Notes under the pieces: model-generated | Told to the model about the DNA's origin: nothing | Seen by the model: only the letters and a program-made list of their open reading frames with translations | Database searches by the model: none | Translations under genes and position numbers: made by a program | In this document: in pieces, positions 1 to 5,785 of the stretch | Position numbering within the stretch: position 1 is the first letter of the stretch | Layout: the number at the start of each line of letters is the position of its first letter | Source: Myxococcales bacterium | Lineage (GTDB): Bacteria; Myxococcota; Myxococcia; Myxococcales; Myxococcaceae | Assembly: GCA_003153055.1 (NCBI GenBank) | Contig: PMBV01000097.1 | Span: 7,445-25,482 of the forward strand | Reading direction: 5' to 3' | DNA: 18,038 nt

Positions 1-407
1 AGGTCGTGGAGGGTCTTGAGCCAGTAACCGGTGGGTTGCGGGCGCCGTTCGCCGAGCGGGGTCTTGTACATACCGGCCAGCCGGGCCGCCACGGACTTCT
101 GGCCCGAGCCGATGTAGAGGATCGCCTGGCCCGGAATCCAGTACGAGGCCAGGCGTGACTGCAACTCAGCGACGGTCGGATGCTTGCCGTCGAGGAGCAG
201 GCCCGGGACGCGCGTGAGCCAATCTCGGATGGCGTTCGGGTCGATCGCCACCTTGGGCTGCGGCGCGGGCAGCTCGACGATGAAGACGCCCGGGCCGCTG
301 CTCGAGACGGGCTTTCCCCAGAGTGTCGGTCCCTCTACGGGAAGCCCGTTGTCGCGCAGCAGGTCGCGGCCTGTGAGGAGGGGCGCTGGAGAGGATGAGG
401 TTGTCAC
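1..407 (-). CDS. GIY-YIG-like nuclease-domain protein, C-terminus cut by window edge
   Basis: About 135 residues are visible, reading leftward from a GTG at 405-407; an in-frame TAG lies ten codons upstream, so this GTG is the only usual start available. The visible part has a GVF (residues 40-42, matching the GIY element) in the strand GPGVFIVELP. LYIGSG (97-102) matches the YIG element, and Arg109 sits in the helix after it, where the catalytic Arg of GIY-YIG nucleases lies. The roughly 55 residues between the two elements are more than in minimal GIY-YIG domains, so this would be an expanded variant. The conserved Glu and Asn expected further on lie outside the window. A conserved-looking GYWLKTL follows. 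Whether it cuts DNA cannot be judged. The family assignment is inference from motifs; that the frame is coding is well supported by its uninterrupted, G/C-ending codons. Confidence 0.6.
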   Translation of the reverse strand, partial: MTTSSSPAPLLTGRDLLRDNGLPVEGPTLWGKPVSSSGPGVFIVELPAPQPKVAIDPNAIRDWLTRVPGLLLDGKHPTVAELQSRLASYWIPGQAILYIGSGQKSVAARLAGMYKTPLGERRPQPTGYWLKTLHD

Positions 408-476
408 CTGTGAACCGTGCCTTGCCGCAGCCTACATGTCAAACGGGCGATCACCGGACTACGTAATCGCGTGAAT

Positions 477-504
477 GAAGGCCCCGGTGAAAGCCGGGGC
501 CTTC
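477..504 (-). terminator. Perfect hairpin downstream of the phosphofructokinase gene
   Basis: An 11-bp perfect stem (GAAGGCCCCGG at 477-487 with its complement at 494-504) encloses a 6-base loop. It begins 20 bp beyond the stop codon of the minus-strand phosphofructokinase gene and lies before the next minus-strand start at 407. There is no T-run after it in either direction, so it is an atypical intrinsic terminator or a 3'-end stabilising structure. The rest of 408-523 shows nothing else. Confidence 0.6.
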
Positions 505-523
505 GAGCTCTATGGCGAGATCG

Positions 524-1723
524 TTACTTGATGAGCGAGGGATCCTCCGCGACGGGGATGCCGAGCAGCAGCGGGAGCCCTATCCGGTCCGTGTAGATCG
601 GCCGGTACCGATCCGTGTTGTACATCGTCGCGATGTCGATCGAGCGCGGGCCCTGGTTGGGATCCGGCAGGGGCGAGTGACTGTACTTGCCGCCGCGGAT
701 CGCGACCATTCGGCCGCTGACGCCCTCCGCGATCAGGTTCATCGCCACGTTGGCAAAGGTGATGCCGACGATCGAGTCGACGGCATCGGGGTCGCCCGAG
801 CGGAGGTCGTAGGTGAGCTCGCTGGCCAGCGTCTCGTGGCCGGATTTGGCCTGGATGGCCGAGGCGAGCACCTCGGCGATGTTGGCCTTGTGCTTGTGGC
901 CGAACGAGTCGGCGGGGCCGTACTCCTCGACCTGCCCGCCCTTCCACATCGCGCCCTCGGCGGCGATCGCGAAGGAGTACCGGCTTGGGTTCTCGAGCTT
1001 GTCGTGGACGAGGAGCTCGACGAGGTGGTCCAGGTCGAACTCGTACTCGGGGATCAGACAGCGGGCGGTGGTCACGTAGGCCGTGTACAAAGCGGTGAAG
1101 CCGGCGTCGCGGCCAAAGATGCGGAATACGCCGATTCGCTCGTGCGAGCCGAGCGTGGTCCGCTGGCGGTTGATCGCGTCCTTGGCTCGCGAGATGGCGG
1201 TGGAGAAGCCGATGCAGTACTCGGTGGACCGGACGTCGTTGTCCATCGTCTTGGGAATGCCGATGACCTTCACGCCCCGGCGCGCGAGCTCGGCCGCCGA
1301 CTTGAGGGTGCCGTCTCCACCGATGGTGATGAGCGAGTCGATCTCGAGCCGCTGGAGGTTCTCGAGGACCTGGCCCGTGAGATCGTACGTGAGGCCGCCC
1401 TTGCCCACGCTGCTGGGCAAGTCCGCACCCCGGAGGTGCTCTGGCAGCACGCGCACCTTCGATGGGCCGATGCGGGTGGAGTGGAGGATGGTGCCTCCGG
1501 TGCGGTCGATGGTGCGGGTGTTGTCCCGGTTGAGGTCGATGACGTAGTGGGCCTTGCTGACGGGGTCATCGAGGTTGACGTGGGTGAGGCCCTCGAAGCC
1601 CCGGCGGATGCCGACGGTCTCCCAGCCCTTCTCCCAGCCCCGGTAGGTCACGCTCTTGATGACGGAGTTGAGGCCGGGGACGTCGCCGCCGCCGGTGAGG
1701 ATGCCGATTCGCTTTGGGCGCAT
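524..1723 (-). CDS. 6-phosphofructokinase, group III, predicted ATP-dependent
   Basis: This 399-residue enzyme should phosphorylate fructose 6-phosphate to fructose 1,6-bisphosphate in cytosolic glycolysis. The N-terminal nucleotide loop is GILTGGGDVPGLN (residues 7-19), and GGDGT (135-139) and IPKTMDND (156-163) follow, with the catalytic Asp residues in TMDND. A substrate-side segment, GRDAGF, comes later. Known family rules: Gly at the GGDG site normally marks ATP users and Asp (GGDD) marks pyrophosphate users. Lys158 in IPKT occurs both in pyrophosphate enzymes and in the long plant and trypanosome ATP enzymes. The Gly/Lys pair here therefore points to ATP use. The length fits group III rather than the shorter E. 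coli PfkA. The ATG at 1721-1723 is chosen because the family begins directly before RIGILTGGG; upstream in-frame sequence to 1825 does not resemble the family. No good Shine-Dalgarno site is visible. Confidence 0.92.
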   Translation of the reverse strand: MRPKRIGILTGGGDVPGLNSVIKSVTYRGWEKGWETVGIRRGFEGLTHVNLDDPVSKAHYVIDLNRDNTRTIDRTGGTILHSTRIGPSKVRVLPEHLRGADLPSSVGKGGLTYDLTGQVLENLQRLEIDSLITIGGDGTLKSAAELARRGVKVIGIPKTMDNDVRSTEYCIGFSTAISRAKDAINRQRTTLGSHERIGVFRIFGRDAGFTALYTAYVTTARCLIPEYEFDLDHLVELLVHDKLENPSRYSFAIAAEGAMWKGGQVEEYGPADSFGHKHKANIAEVLASAIQAKSGHETLASELTYDLRSGDPDAVDSIVGITFANVAMNLIAEGVSGRMVAIRGGKYSHSPLPDPNQGPRSIDIATMYNTDRYRPIYTDRIGLPLLLGIPVAEDPSLIK

Positions 1724-1823
1724 GTCTGGCGTATTTCTAACCGGCTGCTCGGCGGTGGACCAATTCTCTGGTCGGTTGAATGCAGCGGTGGAAACCACGG
1801 CCTCCCGGCAGTATGGCGGGGGC

Positions 1824-2582
1824 ATGTGGCGATGGCTGGGTCTCGTCGTGTGCGCCTCCTCGAGCGGGTGGGCGGCGCACGTCTCCGATGGTGATGGGTT
1901 TCAAATCGACTTCGAGGCTCCTGGCCTCGACACCTGCGTGCTCGAGCCGCGGCCCGAGGTCGCTGACCCGGACTGTGACGACCTCGCCGCGCTGGGCGAC
2001 CAGGTCCGCCAGCAATCGGCTCCGGGGGTTCGGCTGGTGGCGGTGGCCGCGCTCCGTGGCGCTGGGTGGGGTGCCCCGGTGATCGTCACCGCTTTGCCGG
2101 CCCAGCGCGGTGAGCAGCTCGCCCAGGAGAAGCTCGATGACCTGGTACGTGGCTTCGCGTCGGGCTCGTCGGAGAAGACCAAGCAGTCGACGCGGCTCAC
2201 ACCGCAGGCCGAGGGGCGCGCATGGGTCAGCGCGCGGCTGGCCGGCACGCCCGCTGTTCGGTTCGTGGTCGAGGGCCCGGCGCCCGACAACAGCCGAATG
2301 CTGAACTGGATCGTCTTCGGCGAAAAGGGCGCCTACAACGTCTCGTTCGTCGGCACCGCGGCGCACGAGGCCGAGCTGGTGCAGGCCGCCGAGCGAGTCA
2401 TGGCGACCGTGACGCTGCCGGTGCTCCTGGCCGTCGACTCGAAGCCCTTCGGGCAACCCAGCGCCTTCGAGCAAGGGCGTCGGGTCGGCCGGGTGATTGG
2501 CATGGTGGTGCCGCCGGCCGCGGTGGTCCTCCTCGCCCTGGGCTACGCGCGCCGGCGAAAGGCCGCTCGGGCTCCGAGCTGA
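1824..2582 (+). CDS. Exported protein with C-terminal membrane anchor, unknown function
   Basis: This is a 252-residue protein of unknown role. The start is an ATG closely preceded by a G-rich stretch (GGCGGGGGC) that can serve as ribosome binding site. Residues 1-17 form a signal peptide (MWRWLGLVVCASSSGWA) with likely cleavage before AHVSDGD. The body starts DGFQIDFEAPG and has two Cys near residues 32 and 44 that could pair. It contains NWIVFGEKGAYNVSFVGTAA and ends with an amphipathic helix, an arrangement reminiscent of small periplasmic DUF1795/DcrB- or PsbP-like folds; that likeness is only my impression. Near the C-terminus a hydrophobic helix (VIGMVVPPAAVVLLALGYA) followed by Arg/Lys residues should anchor it in the inner membrane with the body outside the cytoplasm. 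It diverges from the phosphofructokinase gene and converges on the Gly-rich gene, 20 bp away. Confidence 0.8.
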   Translation: MWRWLGLVVCASSSGWAAHVSDGDGFQIDFEAPGLDTCVLEPRPEVADPDCDDLAALGDQVRQQSAPGVRLVAVAALRGAGWGAPVIVTALPAQRGEQLAQEKLDDLVRGFASGSSEKTKQSTRLTPQAEGRAWVSARLAGTPAVRFVVEGPAPDNSRMLNWIVFGEKGAYNVSFVGTAAHEAELVQAAERVMATVTLPVLLAVDSKPFGQPSAFEQGRRVGRVIGMVVPPAAVVLLALGYARRRKAARAPS

Positions 2583-2602
2583 GCACGCAGCTCGAAGGGG
2601 CC

Positions 2603-3481
2603 CTACGGCGCGGTCTTCGTCCCCTGCGCGGGAGTGGCGGTACTCGGCCCAGTCGCGGAGGGCGTCGTCGACGGGGCGGCAGGCGAGGCGCTGGGCGTGT
2701 GCCGGAAATGCTTCTTCATCGCAAGGAAGCCCTTCGCAGCCTTCTTCGCCATGGCCTTGGTGTTGAGTGACATGCCGAAGGCCAGTGAGCCCCCACAGCC
2801 GACGGCGGCACCCGCGTCGATGTCCAAGCCCACGCGGCCGTCCTTCATGCCCGCGCCAAACTGGAAATCACCGCCGACCCCCTGCTTGGTCCCCACACCC
2901 GCCGAGACACGCACCCAGCCGACTTTGACCTCGCCCTGGATCTTCTCTTCGGCGCCAGCAAAGCCTGACGCGCCGAGCTTCCCCATCATCGTGCCGTGTC
3001 TGGGGTCCAAGGCGACGGTAGCGCCGGCGCTTCCCCAGGCGCCCGAGTTGATTTCCCCCTTGCCCGCCGTCGAGACGTGCTTCCCGACGGCCCCTTGCCC
3101 GGAGAGGGATGCCTGCTCGCCCGCCTTGCCCTCGCCTTTCATGTGAGCGATGAGCTTCGGGTTCTGCTTGCTCTTGTCGACGAGGAGCCCAGCCTCTCCA
3201 CTGAGCGATGCTCCGATGGTGAGCTTCTCCTCCGCGGTGAACCGAGCGTGCGGGGACCCCCACTCCTGTTTGCCCTGGGCCGTTGCGATCGTGGTGCTCA
3301 CTTCGCCCTTCACCTGGCCGTGGAAGGCGTCTGGTGTCCGCTGCCAACTCGATGGAGTCCGCGCGGCGAATCGCGCCTCCGATGCAGAAAGCAAGGGAGG
3401 TCGAGGGTGAGAGCCGTTCTTGGGCCTCCGTACAACCGGCCACATGTGGGAGCACCTGGGGGCCGGAAGGGGCGACACCAC
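2603..3481 (-). CDS. Gly/Ala-rich repetitive protein, possibly a 5'-truncated gene
   Basis: From about position 3331 down to the TAG at 2603-2605 the reading frame has strong G/C-ending codons and is clearly coding, for about 242 residues. The protein is built of short Gly-rich strands (GEGKAGEQASLSGQGAVGK, GASGFAGAEEKIQGEVKVGW, GVGGDFQFGAGMKDGRVGLD). It then has a basic helix (AMAKKAAKGFLAMKKHF) and a Pro/Thr/Ser/Ala tail. This resembles the Gly/Ala-rich stretches seen before toxin tips in polymorphic toxin and secreted effector proteins, but no toxin domain is visible. The first 50 codons of the frame (3481 to 3332) have random third positions and no ribosome binding site. GTG codons at 3313 and 3301 are the only other starts near the coding part, also without a good site. 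There is no signal peptide. It may be the remnant of a longer gene. Function unknown. Confidence 0.6.
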   Translation of the reverse strand: MVSPLPAPRCSHMWPVVRRPKNGSHPRPPLLSASEARFAARTPSSWQRTPDAFHGQVKGEVSTTIATAQGKQEWGSPHARFTAEEKLTIGASLSGEAGLLVDKSKQNPKLIAHMKGEGKAGEQASLSGQGAVGKHVSTAGKGEINSGAWGSAGATVALDPRHGTMMGKLGASGFAGAEEKIQGEVKVGWVRVSAGVGTKQGVGGDFQFGAGMKDGRVGLDIDAGAAVGCGGSLAFGMSLNTKAMAKKAAKGFLAMKKHFRHTPSASPAAPSTTPSATGPSTATPAQGTKTAP

Positions 3482-3495
3482 TCGACCCGGGGGTT

Positions 3496-3507
3496 ACTCA
3501 ATTGAGT
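3496..3507. promoter_or_regulatory. Perfect 12-bp palindrome, possible operator
   Basis: ACTCAATTGAGT is a perfect palindrome and stands out as AT-rich in GC-rich surroundings. It lies about 90 bp upstream of the rhodanese-domain gene and just upstream of the Gly-rich gene that reads the other way. That is a suitable place for a dimeric regulator. No -10/-35 pair could be assigned with confidence in 3482-3598. A regulatory role is inference. Confidence 0.3.
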
Positions 3508-3583
3508 CCTCGGTCGGCATTGGGTCGGCCGCCTCGGACATGAGCTCTGCACGCTCATGGAGACACTGGAATGAGGGGCTACA

Positions 3584-3591
3584 AGAAGGAG
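3584..3591 (+). promoter_or_regulatory. Strong Shine-Dalgarno site fixing a GTG start
   Basis: AGAAGGAG lies seven bases before the GTG at 3599. It is the best ribosome binding site in the window and settles the start of the rhodanese-domain gene. Confidence 0.75.
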
Positions 3592-3598
3592 AAACCAC

Positions 3599-4342
3599 GT
3601 GAATGCGACATCAGTTGTCGGTCTCACCGCGGCATGCGTCGTCACGGCGACCTGGAATGCCTATGGCCAAGGAAATCGCTACAACCTCCCTCGCTCCTAT
3701 CTCTCAGAGATAAGCGCGGCTCAGGCGTTTGATGAACTGAAAGGTGGATCGAAGCATCACGACGCGCGCGGACACCGGGGGTCGCCGGTGCTGATCGACG
3801 TTCGTTCGATGGAGGAGTTCGCCGCCGGGCATCCAGAGGAGGGATACAACGTCCCCTACCCGACGGTCTGCACCGGATGCGCCGTTCAACCCGAAGCGAC
3901 GTTCTACTGGGAGGTGTTCAAGATCGTCGAGGGTGACACCGACCGACTGATCATGACCCTCTGCCGAACGGGCCATCGCAGCGTCCTCGGGGGCAATATT
4001 CTGGCGAACCCGTCGGCCTATGGCATCAACGGTCCGGCCTTCACCAACGTGCGCAACATCTGGGAAGGTTTTGTCGGGCAGTACAAATACGCGTACGTCG
4101 GCGGCACGATCCTCCTGGACTCCAACGGAAAGCCCGTTCCACTGGACTTGAACAACAACGGCGCGATGGACGCCGACACGGCGGACGTCTTCGTCGAGAG
4201 GACAGACAACAACCCAGACAAGGATGGTTGGCGAAACTTCCAGCAGCTACCCTGGACGACGGCCATGGATCGTCGTCACGCCTACCTGCACGACCTCACG
4301 CCCTACTCGAACCTGGTCCTGACTCCGGTCCAGCGCCGCTGA
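3599..4342 (+). CDS. Exported rhodanese-domain protein with a calcium-loop-like segment
   Basis: This is a 247-residue protein starting at GTG. Residues 1-23 form a signal peptide (hydrophobic to AYG, then QGNRYN), so it should act in the envelope or outside. A rhodanese domain spans about 35-160: LIDVRSMEEFAAGHPEEGYN (65-84) and the active-site loop CRTGHRS with Cys122 (122-128), which in the family carries a persulfide or thiol. CTGC (91-94) adds a CxxC pair inside the domain. Beyond the domain, DLNNNGAMDAD (183-193) spaces Asp and Asn like the EF-hand or dockerin calcium loop, and DNNPDKDG (203-210) is similar. The substrate is unknown; thiosulfate, persulfide or selenium chemistry are all possible. 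The gene looks less GC-rich than its neighbours and may be acquired. The beta-helix lipoprotein follows after 93 bp, with no clear terminator between. Confidence 0.85.
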   Translation: MNATSVVGLTAACVVTATWNAYGQGNRYNLPRSYLSEISAAQAFDELKGGSKHHDARGHRGSPVLIDVRSMEEFAAGHPEEGYNVPYPTVCTGCAVQPEATFYWEVFKIVEGDTDRLIMTLCRTGHRSVLGGNILANPSAYGINGPAFTNVRNIWEGFVGQYKYAYVGGTILLDSNGKPVPLDLNNNGAMDADTADVFVERTDNNPDKDGWRNFQQLPWTTAMDRRHAYLHDLTPYSNLVLTPVQRR

Positions 4343-4435
4343 CTGTGGGTCCTCCTGGCGTGTTGCTCGGATCCGTCGTGCGAGCCAAGGTCGAATTGCG
4401 CTACGATTCACCATCGGCACCAAGGGAGGCGACAG

Positions 4436-5725
4436 ATGATGAGCATTAGGCGAGGTGAGTGGATCGTCGTAGCCGTGCTGTCGGCTTGTGGGAATCCGAT
4501 CGCGCCGGTCTCCGTCGAGGCTCCGGCTCAAGAGACGGCCTCGCCCACTCAGCCTGCCGGGGTCGCGCGCTTGCAGCTGACTCGAGCGCTCACCGAGCAA
4601 GGCGGCGACGTGGTGGTGACACGAATCCGTGGGGATGCCCCGGTGACGCAGGAGCTCCGACTGATCGCGCCGGGGACCCAGACGCTCGAGGTCTCCCTCG
4701 ATCCTTCCGAGGACCTTCACTTGCTCCAGCGAAGCGTGAGCCGCCAGGCCCTGGCGTCGACCGTTCAGCAAGGCGGCTGCCAGCCCGGCCCCGAGGGCCA
4801 CGTCTCGAGCGACGTGTTGCGAGTGCCTGAGGACTTCCCGACCATCCAGGCGGCGATCGATGCCTCCCAGGCAGGTGACACGGTGCTGGTCGGCCCTGGG
4901 ACCTGGGCGGAGTCTGTTCGGCTCAAGTCGGGCGTGGCCCTCACCGGGAGCGGCGCCACCCAGACCATTCTCGACGCACGAGGGGCGGCGAAGACGCTGG
5001 TCGATTTCACCGGCGCGCAGGACGTCAGCATCTCCGGGTTCACGTTCCGGGGCGTCGGTTTCGCCGCCACCTGCGGGCGCGACGTGCTCGGCTGCAGCGG
5101 AAACTGGTACGCTGCGGCGATCTACGCCGACGGCCATGAGCTCGCTGGCGTGGACCAGCCCCGAGTGAAACCGGTGCCCACTTCCTCTTTGACCACGTGC
5201 GCCGACAGCTCAGCGCATATCGCCCACAACGTGTTCGAGGGGAACGCGATCGCCGTGCTCCCGTACTTCCACGCGCTGGCGGTTGTCGAGAACAACCTCT
5301 TCGTCGGCAATGACAATGCATACGTTGCCAACCATCTCCAGGACCGCGGAGTGGTCATGAACAATACGTTCTACGGCTCCTCGGCGAGCTCGGTGAGCAT
5401 CACCGCCGGCTCGGTGGACGTCTTGAACAACCTCATCGTCAAGTCCCAGGCGAGCGCGCTGTATCAGGAATACATCCAGGTCGGCTGGGTGAGGGGCAAC
5501 CTCGTCTTCGAGCGCGATCCGTCGCTGCCGCTGGCGATGACCATCGGGGTCGACGGCAACATCGAGACTGACCCGCTCTTGCGCGACCCGAGCACCGGCG
5601 ACTTCCACTTGGCCACCGGCTCGCCCGCCATCGACTCCGGGTGGGACATGGGCGGGCGCCTCACGGATGCCGATGGCTCGCCGCCGGACATGGGCGCTTG
5701 GGGCGGTCCAGGCGGGAGCTGGTAG
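4436..5725 (+). CDS. Right-handed beta-helix lipoprotein (pectate-lyase-like fold)
   Basis: This is a 429-residue surface or periplasmic lipoprotein. The start is ATG-ATG-AGC preceded by GGGAGG at a suitable distance. The signal peptide ends in the lipobox LSAC, so Cys18 should be lipidated. Residues 19-125 form a linker and a small beta-rich region. The parallel beta-helix begins at VLRVPEDFPTIQAAIDAS (127-144), followed by GDTVLVGPGTWAE and repeated Asn-rich rungs (HNVFEGNAIAV, ENNLFVGND, MNNTFYGSS, LNNLIV). It closes with HLATGSPAIDSG and a Pro-Asp-Met-Gly-Ala motif typical of DUF1565/NosD-like helices in secreted proteins. Such folds bind or cleave polysaccharides, but no catalytic Ca-binding Asp set of a true pectate lyase can be recognised, so enzymatic activity is not claimed. 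Four Cys sit in the body (115, 212, 218 and a later one), which suggests disulphides. Confidence 0.85.
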   Translation: MMSIRRGEWIVVAVLSACGNPIAPVSVEAPAQETASPTQPAGVARLQLTRALTEQGGDVVVTRIRGDAPVTQELRLIAPGTQTLEVSLDPSEDLHLLQRSVSRQALASTVQQGGCQPGPEGHVSSDVLRVPEDFPTIQAAIDASQAGDTVLVGPGTWAESVRLKSGVALTGSGATQTILDARGAAKTLVDFTGAQDVSISGFTFRGVGFAATCGRDVLGCSGNWYAAAIYADGHELAGVDQPRVKPVPTSSLTTCADSSAHIAHNVFEGNAIAVLPYFHALAVVENNLFVGNDNAYVANHLQDRGVVMNNTFYGSSASSVSITAGSVDVLNNLIVKSQASALYQEYIQVGWVRGNLVFERDPSLPLAMTIGVDGNIETDPLLRDPSTGDFHLATGSPAIDSGWDMGGRLTDADGSPPDMGAWGGPGGSW

Positions 5726-5785
5726 CCGACCTTCGAGTTGGGCCCATGGACGCCTGCGAGAAGGCCAGCGAAGACGTCACCGCAC

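Noticed and set aside
1758..1773. Short inverted repeat GACCA-6-TGGTC between the divergent genes at 1723 and 1824
   Set aside because: A 5-bp stem is common by chance; too weak to call an operator.
512..1894. Long plus-strand frame opposite the phosphofructokinase gene
   Set aside because: It is a mirror frame of a well-supported enzyme gene; long open frames on the opposite strand are expected at this GC content, and the protein resembles nothing.
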